From DASUFI01 sp036274635 (GTDB lineage Bacteria > Planctomycetota > B15-G4), in assembly GCA_036274635.1 (NCBI GenBank), contig DASUFI010000218.1, positions 1 through 20,652 of the forward strand: a stretch of 20,652 bases of DNA, given 5' to 3'. The notes beneath the pieces were generated by a model. The model did no database searches, was not told where the DNA came from, and saw nothing but the letters and a program-made list of their open reading frames with translations. Positions 6,415-12,795 of the stretch are shown piece by piece (position 1 is the stretch's first letter; every line of letters begins with the position of its first letter). The translations under genes and the position numbers were made by a program.

Positions 6415-7350
6415 ATGCGCCGCCACGCCCTGCACGCGGTCGCCGACCTGCCCGTGCTGCACGCGGGCTCGGTCGTCACCGTGGGCGTCTTCGACGGCCT
6501 GCACCTCGGACACGCGGCCATCCTGCAGCGCCTGCGCGACGCGGCCCGCGAGCACCACCTGCCCGCCGTGTGCGTGACCTTCTGGCCGCACCCGCGGGCC
6601 GTGCTGCGCGGCGAGGCGCCGCTGCACATCCTCTCCCTCGAGCACCGCCTCGAGCTGCTGGCCCAGCAGGGCGTGGACGACACGGTGGTCATCGACTTCT
6701 CGCCGGAGTTCGCGGCGGTCGAGCCGGAGGCCTTCGTGGAGGAGCTGCTCGTGCGCCGGCTGGGCTGCCGCGAGCTGGTCATCGGCCACGACACGGCCGT
6801 CGGGCGCGGGCGCCGCGGCGACGCCGCCTTCCTCGCGCAGGCCGGCGTGCGCTACGGCTTCCGCGTCGTGGCCGTGGGCGGCGTGCTGGTCAACGGCGAG
6901 GTGGTCTCCAGCACCGCCGTGCGCCAGGCCATCGCCGCCGGCGACCTGCCGCACGCGCAACGCCTGCTGGGCCGGCCGGTCTCGCTGCTGGGCACCGTGG
7001 TCCGGGGCGACGGCCGCGGCGCCACGCTGGGCTTCCCCACCGCCAACTTGGAGGTGACCTCGGAGGCCTTCCCGCCCCTGGGCGTCTACGCCGTGCGCGC
7101 CCTGTGCGCCGCGGGCGACCTGCCCGCCGTGATGAACTACGGCCTGCGGCCCACCTTTCACCAGGACGCGTCGCATGCGGTCTTCGAGGTGCACGTGCTC
7201 GACAGGCGCGACCTGAAGCTGAACGGCGAGCGCATGGAGGTGCGGCTCATCGAGCACCTGCGGCGCGAGCGGCGCTTCGCGAGCGTGCAGGAGCTGCAGG
7301 CGCAGATCGCGAAGGACATCGAGGCGGCGCGCGAGGCGCTGCAGAGCTGA
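6415..7350 (+). CDS. ribF: Bifunctional riboflavin kinase / FMN adenylyltransferase
   Basis: A 311-residue enzyme that phosphorylates riboflavin to FMN and adenylylates FMN to FAD. The N-terminal nucleotidyltransferase domain has GVFDGLHLGH (24-33, the HxGH ATP motif), FWPHPR (56-61) and VSSTAVR (164-170, the SSTxIR motif). The C-terminal flavokinase domain has GRGATLGFPTANL (200-212), GVYAVRA (223-229) and NYGLRPTF (241-248). Both halves look complete and the length is normal. The ATG at 6415 is 11 nt after the def stop, and translation is probably linked to def. No FMN riboswitch is present upstream. The gene converges on the B2 gene with only 7 nt between stops. Confidence 0.96.
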   Translation: MRRHALHAVADLPVLHAGSVVTVGVFDGLHLGHAAILQRLRDAAREHHLPAVCVTFWPHPRAVLRGEAPLHILSLEHRLELLAQQGVDDTVVIDFSPEFAAVEPEAFVEELLVRRLGCRELVIGHDTAVGRGRRGDAAFLAQAGVRYGFRVVAVGGVLVNGEVVSSTAVRQAIAAGDLPHAQRLLGRPVSLLGTVVRGDGRGATLGFPTANLEVTSEAFPPLGVYAVRALCAAGDLPAVMNYGLRPTFHQDASHAVFEVHVLDRRDLKLNGERMEVRLIEHLRRERRFASVQELQAQIAKDIEAAREALQS

Positions 7351-7357
7351 GTCGGGG

Positions 7358-8263
7358 CTACGGCTCGCGGATCAGCGTCAGGTCGATCGACTGCACGCAG
7401 GCGGGGCGCTCGGGGACGGGGACGAGGCAGCGTGTCGTGCTGTAACCCCTCGCGGACGCGGTCAGGGCGAGGTCAGGATCGTCCCACGCGAGGTCGCGCA
7501 CGACGAACGAGCCCTCGGCGTCGCACCAGAAGATGCGCTCATCATGGTCGGTGCCCAGCCTGGCACGCACCGGCTGGCCCGCCGCATCGCGCACGTGGCC
7601 GCGCACGACCCAGCCGGTGTCCAAGGTGATCCGCAACCCGTCCAGCGGTCCGTCCACCTCGGTCAATCCGACCGTCTGTGTGAGCTGTCGACCAGTGGGC
7701 GCACTGACCGTGAAGTCGAAGCTCTTGTGAGGATGCATCTCCGTCCAGACGCAGAAGAGTGCACCGACGCCTTGCGCGACCACCTCCGGCCCGAACTCGA
7801 AGCGGCCTTGGCGCGCCTCGACGGCGGTCAGCCTGGCAGAGCCGTCGGCGGGAACGGCCAGCACAGGGATCACCCGGACATTGTCGAGTGTGGAGCCGTC
7901 CGCGGTACGTTCGACGAGACCGGCGATGCGCGGCAGCGCGGGCACGTCCATGGGCCGCGGCGAGCCGTCACGCAGCGGTGGCGCCGGCACGTCGGGGGCC
8001 GGCATGCCCGGCGGCGCCGCGTGGACCGCGATGATTGACGGCCTCGGCGTCTTGGCCGGCACCATCTCCGGCTGCACGATGGTCTCGCGCGTGTCGGCCG
8101 TCGAGAGCCACACGAGGAGCGCGACGATCGTGCCCAGGGCAATGAGCGGTGCCGCGCGCCCCCCGCTCGCGTCACGGCCCCTGGTTGTCTCCGCCGCCCA
8201 GCTTGATCGTCTGCTTGCCTGTGAAGGTGGTGGGCGTGGTGCCGGTGAGGGCCACGGTGTCAT
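7358..8263 (-). CDS. B2: membrane-anchored carboxypeptidase-regulatory-like protein, start disputed
   Basis: The uninterrupted frame gives 301 residues from ATG 8263, but the first 30 codons overlap the clear 3' end of the A2 gene in another frame and are probably not translated. A membrane segment (APLIALGTIVALLVWLS) is followed by a Pro/Ala-rich linker and two beta-sandwich-like domains: IAGLVERTADGSTLDNVRV with QGRFEFGPEVV, then LDTGWVVRGHVRDAAGQPV with DAEGSFVVRDL, resembling carboxypeptidase regulatory domains. The likely real start is the GTG at 8175, which overlaps the A2 stop as GTGA, but it needs one more G in the tract at 8159-8164; this would give 272 residues starting MTRAGGRAAPLIALG. 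Another in-frame start, GTG 8113, would remove most of the anchor. It is a paralogue of the gene at 9580-10425. Role inferred: extracytoplasmic binding or structural partner of A2. Confidence 0.7.
   Translation of the reverse strand: MTPWPSPAPRPPPSQASRRSSWAAETTRGRDASGGRAAPLIALGTIVALLVWLSTADTRETIVQPEMVPAKTPRPSIIAVHAAPPGMPAPDVPAPPLRDGSPRPMDVPALPRIAGLVERTADGSTLDNVRVIPVLAVPADGSARLTAVEARQGRFEFGPEVVAQGVGALFCVWTEMHPHKSFDFTVSAPTGRQLTQTVGLTEVDGPLDGLRITLDTGWVVRGHVRDAAGQPVRARLGTDHDERIFWCDAEGSFVVRDLAWDDPDLALTASARGYSTTRCLVPVPERPACVQSIDLTLIREP
8159..8164 (-). other. Six-G tract at the A2/B2 junction, probable frame break
   Basis: On the minus strand a run of six G lies between the GTG at 8175 and the B2 anchor. 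With seven G the GTGA overlap start would read straight into the anchor and the whole B2 frame. Every other closely linked gene pair in the minus-strand operons here starts with ATGA, GTGA or TGATG overlaps, so the break looks like a one-base loss or a switchable tract. Confidence 0.5.
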
Positions 8264-9455
8264 CTCCGCCGCCCGCGGTGATCTTGAGATCGTCGCCGCC
8301 GCAGTCGTTCAGGGCGATGTCGTTGTTGCCGGCCGCCAGCGAGAAGGTCGCGTCCTCGCCGATGGACGTGCCGTCGAGGGACACCAGGTCGTTGCCACTG
8401 CCGCCCGTGTACTTGAGGTCCTCGCCCACCTGCAGCAGCCCCGTCGTGGTGAGCGCGTTGACGTCGCCCGAGAGCGAGACGCGCAGGAACTCGCCCACCT
8501 GGATCACGGTGCCGGGATCGGCGCCGTCGGCGAAGGTGACCGTGTCCGGGTTGGGCCCGCCCTTCACGATCAGCTGCTCGCCCACCTGCATGGGGCTGGC
8601 CACGGAGTTGAGCGCGAGGCTGTTGACGCCCGGGCCCATGGTCACCTTGAGCGCCTCGCCGATCTGCGAGTCCTGGAAGGAGAAGGTGTCCGCGCCGTTG
8701 CCCCCCACGAGCTTGAACTGCTCGCCGAAGCTGGAGCCGGTCGACGTGAACTGGTTGTCTCCCGTCGACAGGGTCACGTGGGTGTCCGTGTTGACGCTCA
8801 CGCCCGTGAGCTGCACGGAGTCGTTGCCCTGCTTCAGCACGAAGCGCGAGCTGGTGTCGACCGAGACGTTGTCGAAGGTCACGGTGTCGTCGTCGGTGCC
8901 GCCGGTGATGGACGTCAGGAAGAAGTTGCTGTCGGTGATGTTCACGGTCAGCTTGCCGTCGTTGCTGAGGATCGAGATCTTGCCGTCGAAGCAGTTCGTG
9001 AACGTGAAGCTGTCGTCGCCGTCGTCCCCGGACAGCTTCTCCTTGCCTTCGACCGAGCAGTTGCTGAAGTCGATCGCGTCGTCGCCGGCCCCGGCCTTCA
9101 GCTTGATCGTTCCCGCAAAGCTGAAGTCCACGAAGTGGAGGAGGTCGCTTTCCTCACCCAGCTTGATCGTCAGCTTCTTGATGGCCTCGAAGCTCTGCGC
9201 GTCCGGGCTGCCGTTCAGCGTGGTGCCCTTGGCGGGCGTGACGGTGACGGCGTCGCCGGTCGGGGGTCCGTTGCCGTCGTCGCCGAGCGGGTTGTTGGAG
9301 ATCGTGAACTCCACGGCCAGGTCGCTGCCGGTGAGCATGAGCGTGCTGCCCATGGGCATCACGTCGACGTCCTGCGCCGCGAGCGGCACCGCCGCGACGA
9401 GCAGGAGGCCGCCGGCGAGCAGCGTGCGGAGGGGGAGGCGGGCAGGCTTGGGCAT
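8172..9455 (-). CDS. A2: secreted beta-solenoid repeat protein
   Basis: A 427-residue protein. ATG at 9455 follows GGAG with a 7-nt spacer, and begins a clear signal peptide (basic MPKPARLPLR, hydrophobic core, cleavage likely after LAA27). An in-frame upstream ATG at 9563 is rejected because it precedes the promoter and gives a basic extension. After a head segment (VTVTPAKGTTLNGS), about 14 turns of roughly 22 residues follow, each with a hydrophobic strand, a G-x-G-[DN]-[DN] turn and a second strand, for example IKLKAGAGDDAIDFSNCSVEG and DLKYTGGSGNDLVSLDGTSIGE-type units. The turns resemble RTX calcium sites, but the period is 22, not 9. A right-handed beta solenoid is inferred. No anchoring tail is seen. 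The B2 gene overlaps its end. Function unknown; a matrix, surface or adhesion role is plausible. Confidence 0.8.
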   Translation of the reverse strand: MPKPARLPLRTLLAGGLLLVAAVPLAAQDVDVMPMGSTLMLTGSDLAVEFTISNNPLGDDGNGPPTGDAVTVTPAKGTTLNGSPDAQSFEAIKKLTIKLGEESDLLHFVDFSFAGTIKLKAGAGDDAIDFSNCSVEGKEKLSGDDGDDSFTFTNCFDGKISILSNDGKLTVNITDSNFFLTSITGGTDDDTVTFDNVSVDTSSRFVLKQGNDSVQLTGVSVNTDTHVTLSTGDNQFTSTGSSFGEQFKLVGGNGADTFSFQDSQIGEALKVTMGPGVNSLALNSVASPMQVGEQLIVKGGPNPDTVTFADGADPGTVIQVGEFLRVSLSGDVNALTTTGLLQVGEDLKYTGGSGNDLVSLDGTSIGEDATFSLAAGNNDIALNDCGGDDLKITAGGGDDTVALTGTTPTTFTGKQTIKLGGGDNQGP

Positions 9456-9479
9456 GGTCTCGCTCCAGGGTGCGCCGCG

Positions 9480-9499
9480 GCCGTCCGTGCACGGACGGC
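9480..9499. repeat. Perfect 20-bp palindrome in the A2 leader
   Basis: GCCGTCCGTGCACGGACGGC reads the same on both strands. It lies 25 nt upstream of the A2 start and downstream of its -10 box, so it would be in the transcribed leader: a possible operator, or an RNA hairpin of 8 bp with a TGCA loop. Confidence 0.5.
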
Positions 9500-9532
9500 G
9501 GCCGCGTCGCGAGGATGGTTCCCGACGGCCCG

Positions 9533-9538
9533 ATTCTA
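9533..9538 (-). promoter_or_regulatory. -10 box TAGAAT for the A2-B2 pair
   Basis: The minus-strand TAGAAT has one mismatch to TATAAT and lies 78 nt upstream of the A2 ATG. It is directly downstream of a hairpin that can end the B1 transcript, so A2-B2 can be an independent transcription unit. No -35 box is evident. Confidence 0.45.
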
Positions 9539-9550
9539 AGCCAGAGCGGC

Positions 9551-9579
9551 GCGCGCCGGCCACCGCCTCCGCGGCGCGC
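9551..9579 (-). terminator. Hairpin after B1
   Basis: GCGCGCCG (9551-9558) and CGGCGCGC (9572-9579) form a perfect 8-bp stem with a 13-nt loop, beginning at the B1 stop codon. No T run follows on the minus strand. Confidence 0.4.
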
Positions 9580-10425
9580 TCACTTCGGGCGTATGCGCTC
9601 CGGCCGTGGCTCGGCGGGCAGCGTGGGGTCCGGCCCCGGGTCGAAGTGGGCCAGGACCACCTCGGCGTTGGCCACCCACGACCCGTTCGCGGGCGCCGCG
9701 ACGTCCGCCGTGGCCGTCGCCCAGCCGTTGCCCTCCACCACCAGGCGCACCGGCGACAGGGTGGGGTCGAAGTCGCGCGCGATGAAGGTGCCGTCCAGCC
9801 GCGATCGCGCCACCTCGAGGTCGCGCTCCCTGACGGTCGCGGCGGTGATCGCCTCGTTGTCCTCGTCCACGACCTTGCCGCGAATGATCCAGCCGGTGTC
9901 CAGCTCCACCTTGATCTGGTCGGGGGGCATGTTCAGCGTCGCCGGATCGACGCGGGTGCTGACCTCGCGCACGGGGTTGTCGCCCCGCGCCTCGCTGCGC
10001 GGGTCGCGCCAGGTGAAGTGCAGCATGCCCACGCGCCCGGTCAGGACGTCGGGGCCGAACTCGAAGCGCCCCTGCTGCGTGCCCTTGCGCCCGAGCGGCT
10101 GGGACTCCGGGTCCAGCGCCTGCACGGTGACGTTGTCGAGCAGCGTGCCGTCGGCCTTGCGCACGACAATGCCGGCGTAGTGCGTCGGCGGCGGCTTGCG
10201 CTGCGGCTGCGGCTCGGCGGCGGGCGCCAGCTCCTGCGACGGGGCGGGCGGCTCCTCGGCGCGCGGCGGCGGGGCCTCGGCGGCGAAGCCGGCCGGCTGT
10301 GCGGGCGCGGCGCGCTGCGAGCCGAACTCGCCCGCGGGCGGCGCGGCCTCGGGCGCATCGGATGCGAGCCACCACACCAGGCCCGCGGCGGCCGCGATCG
10401 GGAGGAGCAGCAGCGCGCGCTTCAT
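9580..10425 (-). CDS. B1: membrane-anchored carboxypeptidase-regulatory-like protein
   Basis: A 281-residue protein; ATG at 10425 with an ideal GGAGG, 5-nt spacer. The N-terminus is MKR then a hydrophobic helix to about residue 21 (LVWWLAS), without a clear cleavage site or lipobox, so it is probably a membrane anchor. A Pro/Ala/Glu/Gln-rich linker (about 25-80) leads to two domains: YAGIVVRKADGTLLDNVTV with QGRFEFGPDVL, and LDTGWIIRGKVVDEDNEAI with RLDGTFIARDF, the latter like a carboxypeptidase regulatory beta-sandwich. It ends in a Pro-rich basic tail. It is a paralogue of B2, sharing the same motif order. The tRNA-Phe gene and a hairpin lie between it and A1, and no clear promoter of its own was found. 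Function unknown; an extracytoplasmic partner of the A proteins is inferred from the repeated gene order. Confidence 0.8.
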   Translation of the reverse strand: MKRALLLLPIAAAAGLVWWLASDAPEAAPPAGEFGSQRAAPAQPAGFAAEAPPPRAEEPPAPSQELAPAAEPQPQRKPPPTHYAGIVVRKADGTLLDNVTVQALDPESQPLGRKGTQQGRFEFGPDVLTGRVGMLHFTWRDPRSEARGDNPVREVSTRVDPATLNMPPDQIKVELDTGWIIRGKVVDEDNEAITAATVRERDLEVARSRLDGTFIARDFDPTLSPVRLVVEGNGWATATADVAAPANGSWVANAEVVLAHFDPGPDPTLPAEPRPERIRPK

Positions 10426-10445
10426 GCCGGCCTCCGAGACGAGCC

Positions 10446-10479
10446 GGGGCCGCGCGCCGTTGGCACGACGCGCGGCCCC
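10446..10479 (-). terminator. Hairpin downstream of tRNA-Phe
   Basis: GGGGCCGCGCG (10446-10456) and CGCGCGGCCCC (10469-10479) form a perfect 11-bp stem with a 12-nt loop, 13 nt after the tRNA CCA end and 20 nt before the B1 start. It may terminate or process the tRNA transcript. No T run is present. Confidence 0.5.
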
Positions 10480-10492
10480 GTGCAGGAAGTCA

Positions 10493-10568
10493 TGGTGGGC
10501 AGACCCGGATTCGAACCGGGGACACCTGCATTTTCAGTGCAGTGCTCTACCAACTGAGCTATCCGCCC
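10493..10568 (-). tRNA. tRNA-Phe (anticodon GAA)
   Basis: A 76-nt cloverleaf on the minus strand: acceptor GGGCGGA pairs with TCTGCCC (one G-U), D-arm with AGCTCAGTTGGTAGAGC, anticodon stem CTGCA/TGCAG around loop CTGAAAA (anticodon GAA), and T-arm with GGTTCGAATCC. The CCA end is encoded. It lies between A1 and B1 of the duplicated cassette, with hairpins on both sides. No promoter with a convincing -10 box was found upstream. Confidence 0.97.
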
Positions 10569-10591
10569 GGCCCTTTTCCGTCGCGCGGGCG

Positions 10592-10613
10592 GCGCGCCGT
10601 CCAAGGGGCGCGC
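10592..10613 (-). terminator. Hairpin between A1 and tRNA-Phe
   Basis: GCGCGCC (10592-10598), 8-nt loop, GGCGCGC (10607-10613): a perfect 7-bp stem, 39 nt beyond the A1 stop codon and 24 nt before the tRNA. It could end the A1 transcript. There is no T run. Confidence 0.4.
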
Positions 10614-10651
10614 AGTGTCGTCGATGGTGGCCTGGGCGATCAAGAGCCGGC

Positions 10652-11860
10652 TCAGGGCTCCGTGTCGTCGCCCGGCCCCGAGTCGATCAGCGTGGCGCCG
10701 GCCACCGTGCTGCCCGGCAGCGAGATGACGTCGTCGCCGCCCCCGGTGAAGATCTTCACGTCCGAGTTGAACGTGGAGTCCGCGAGCGTCACCACGTCGT
10801 CGCCCCCGCCCGTGCTGTACTTCACCGTGCCATCCGCGGTGAGGGTGTTCGTGGACAGCACGTCGCTCCCGCCCGCCGACGAGACCGTGATCGGGCCGGT
10901 GACGTGCGCGAGGTTGGTGATCGAGCACACGTCGTCGCCGCCCCCCAGCGTCAGGTCCAGCTCGGCGGCCGTGACGTTGCTCACGTGCACGCCCTCGCTG
11001 CCGCCGCCGCCCGTGTACTTGAGGTCGTCGCCGATGGAGATGTCGGTGAAGTCTGCGAGGTTGTCGCCGCCGTGGAGCGCCGCCTTGAGCCTCTGCCCCA
11101 CGCTCGCATCGTCGATGGTCAGCGAGTCGCCGGCTCCGCCCGAGCGCAGGTCAAGGTCCTCCCCCACCGTGACGGAGCTGAGGTGGAACTGGTTCTCGCC
11201 GAAGCCGAAGCTGGCCTGGGCGTCGCCGGAGATGGTGCACGTGGCGAGCTCGAGGCTGTTGCCGTTCGAGCCGCCGGTCACGTCGAGGTCGCCCAGGGTG
11301 CAGTTGCCGGTGACGTGCAGCGCGTTCTCGCCCGAGGCCAGCGGCGCCTTGAGCTTGCCGATGTCGGAGGCGCCGCCCACCTGCACGGAGTCGTCTCCGC
11401 TCGAGCCCAGCACGCGCAGCTCGCCGACGATCGTGCTGCCGTTCACCGCCACGGTGTCGTTGCCCGGGCCGAGCGCGATGCGCGCGTCGAACTCCATGGT
11501 GCAGCCGCTCAGCGTGACATGGTCGTCGTCGCCCTGCCCCTCGAAGACGAAATCGCCGGTCAGCGCGACGTCGTTCAGCGTCGCCTCGTCGGCGCCGCCC
11601 TTGAGGAAGAGGCGCAGCTCCACGACGTCCTCGAAGAGGACGGGATCCGTGGCGCCGTCGAGGGTGGTGTCCGTGCCCGGCGTCACGAGCACGTCCGTCG
11701 CGCCGGGCCCCTTGTCGAGGGTCAGCACGTCCGCGGTGCCGCTGCCGTGCAGGAGCAGCTTGCCGTCGGGGAACTGCGAGGTGACGTCGCCGGCGCGGAC
11801 GTCGCCCGCGAGCAGCGGGAGCAGCAGGGTCGCGAGCACGATGCGCGGCGTGCACTTCAT
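10652..11860 (-). CDS. A1: secreted beta-solenoid repeat protein
   Basis: A 402-residue protein; ATG at 11860 with GGAGG and a 5-nt spacer. A signal peptide ends near VRA23. After the head segment (VLVTPGTDTTLDGA) come about 14 turns that are almost all exactly 22 residues, each with a strand, a glycine/Asp/Asn turn such as GPGNDT, SSGDDS, GGGDDV, and a second strand. Polar or small residues fill the variable positions. The protein ends GPGDDTEP without a membrane or sorting segment, so release into the periplasm or outside is expected. It is homologous to A2 along its length. The RTX-like turns suggest, but do not prove, calcium binding. The gene lies 77 bp downstream of the phosphatase gene and has its own -10-like site, and it is followed by tRNA-Phe. 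Confidence 0.8.
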   Translation of the reverse strand: MKCTPRIVLATLLLPLLAGDVRAGDVTSQFPDGKLLLHGSGTADVLTLDKGPGATDVLVTPGTDTTLDGATDPVLFEDVVELRLFLKGGADEATLNDVALTGDFVFEGQGDDDHVTLSGCTMEFDARIALGPGNDTVAVNGSTIVGELRVLGSSGDDSVQVGGASDIGKLKAPLASGENALHVTGNCTLGDLDVTGGSNGNSLELATCTISGDAQASFGFGENQFHLSSVTVGEDLDLRSGGAGDSLTIDDASVGQRLKAALHGGDNLADFTDISIGDDLKYTGGGGSEGVHVSNVTAAELDLTLGGGDDVCSITNLAHVTGPITVSSAGGSDVLSTNTLTADGTVKYSTGGGDDVVTLADSTFNSDVKIFTGGGDDVISLPGSTVAGATLIDSGPGDDTEP

Positions 11861-11913
11861 GGCGGCCTCCGGGCGCCGTGCAGCGTGGGCGCGGCGCGAT
11901 CCCTTGGCCGCGC

Positions 11914-11919
11914 ATCCTA
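11914..11919 (-). promoter_or_regulatory. -10-like TAGGAT for A1
   Basis: The minus-strand TAGGAT lies 53 nt upstream of the A1 ATG, in the 77-bp gap after the phosphatase gene. The 14-bp string TAGGATGCGCGGCC (11919-11906) is identical to that before the lipoprotein gene at 2748. The rest of the gap contains only the A1 ribosome site. Confidence 0.45.
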
Positions 11920-11937
11920 GCAGCCCCGCGCGGTCGC

Positions 11938-12795
11938 TCAGTCGAGCTCGGGGAAGCGTCCCTTCAGCGCGGCCACGGCCGCGGGCGCGCACGCGCCGTT
12001 CGTGGCCAGCAGGCCGCGCGGATGGTTCAGCGCCGGGCCGGCGTAGCTGAGCGGTCGACCATCGAGATCGAGGAAGCGCCCGCCCGCCGCGTGCAGGATG
12101 GCCTGCGGCGCGCATGTGTCCCACAGCGAGATCGACGAGGTGGTCGCGAGGTAGAGGTCGGCCTCGTCGGCCGCGATCTTGCCGACCTTGTAGCCCACCG
12201 AGCCCACCTGCAGCAGCTCCTGCGGCGCGAGCGCGGCCAGCGCGCCCTCGAGGCGCTCGTCGCGGTGCGCGATGGAGGCGATGACGCGCAGCTCGGAAGT
12301 GCGGGCACGGGCCGAGACGTGCAGCGGCCGCCGCTCGTCGCAGCCGTCCACGCGCGCGCCGCGCTCTTCCACGGCGCCGTGGCCCACGACGCCGAGGAAG
12401 GTGCGCCCGGCGCGCGGCACGTGCACCGCGCCCAGCACGGGCTCGCCGCGCACGAGCAGGCCGATCATCACGCAGAAGCCCTCGCGCTGCTTCACGAAGT
12501 CCGACGTGCCGTCCAGCGGGTCCACGACCCAGCAGCGCGGCGCGCGGCGCCAGCCCTCGTCCGTGACGGGCGTCTCCTCCGCCAGCACCGCGTCGCCCGG
12601 GAACTGGCGCCCGAGCGACTCGACGATGAGCGCGTTGCTCTCGCGGTCAGCCTGGGTGACGGGCTGGCCGTCCTTGTCGTCCACGCGCAGGCCGGTGCCG
12701 TGGAAGCGCATGATGAGCGCGCCGGCGGCCAGCGCCAGCTCGCGCGCGCAGGCCAGCTCCATGGCCAGCGCGCCGCCCGGCAGCGGCGCGCTCAC
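11938..12795 (-). CDS. CysQ / inositol-monophosphatase family phosphatase
   Basis: A 285-residue enzyme of the metal-dependent FIG superfamily. Visible motifs: DDKDGQPVTQAD (39-50), LAEET (71-75), WVVDPLDGTSDF (89-100, with metal ligands D92 and D95), SVGYK (199-203) and SLWDTCAPQAILHAAGG (223-239, with D226). These are the classical PLDGT and WDxxA...AGG signatures. GSVGYKVGKIA and the WD-T-CAP segment lean towards 3'(2'),5'-bisphosphate nucleotidase (CysQ, recycling PAP) or histidinol-phosphatase/IMPase; substrate cannot be fixed from sequence. The GTG start at 12795 overlaps the rsfS stop by four bases (GTGA), suggesting coupled translation; ATG 12762 is the alternative. It lies upstream of A1. 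Confidence 0.85.
   Translation of the reverse strand: MSAPLPGGALAMELACARELALAAGALIMRFHGTGLRVDDKDGQPVTQADRESNALIVESLGRQFPGDAVLAEETPVTDEGWRRAPRCWVVDPLDGTSDFVKQREGFCVMIGLLVRGEPVLGAVHVPRAGRTFLGVVGHGAVEERGARVDGCDERRPLHVSARARTSELRVIASIAHRDERLEGALAALAPQELLQVGSVGYKVGKIAADEADLYLATTSSISLWDTCAPQAILHAAGGRFLDLDGRPLSYAGPALNHPRGLLATNGACAPAAVAALKGRFPELD

Larger units (their letters stand above)
7358..11860 (-). repeat. Tandemly duplicated two-gene cassette (A1-B1, A2-B2)
   Basis: Two secreted solenoid genes (10652-11860, 8172-9455) alternate with two anchored carboxypeptidase-regulatory-like genes (9580-10425, 7358-8263). The A proteins share the order signal peptide, VTP..TTL(N/D)G segment, then 22-residue turns and a short acidic end GDN/D..P. 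The B proteins share DGxxLDNVxV, QGRFEFGPxV, LDTGWxxRGxV and a final G(S/T)F segment. The copies are diverged in sequence, so the duplication is old. A tRNA-Phe gene interrupts the first copy only. Confidence 0.75.

Noticed and set aside
5863..7257. A 464-codon minus-strand frame across def and ribF
   Set aside because: Low-complexity Arg/Ala/His composition and no motifs; def and ribF are certain on the plus strand.
7870..8175. A separate 101-codon gene starting at the GTG that overlaps the A2 stop
   Set aside because: After ten codons it becomes Arg/Ser-rich shadow sequence inside B2; it is more likely the true B2 start displaced by one base.
8149..10557. An 802-codon plus-strand frame over A2, B1 and the tRNA
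   Set aside because: Ser/Pro-rich with no domain, runs through a tRNA gene and mirrors the repeat-coding minus strand.
8172..11860. RTX toxin or hemolysin annotation for the A proteins
   Set aside because: The glycine-Asp turns are RTX-like, but the period is 22 residues, there is no C-terminal type I secretion signal and a signal peptide is present at the N-terminus.
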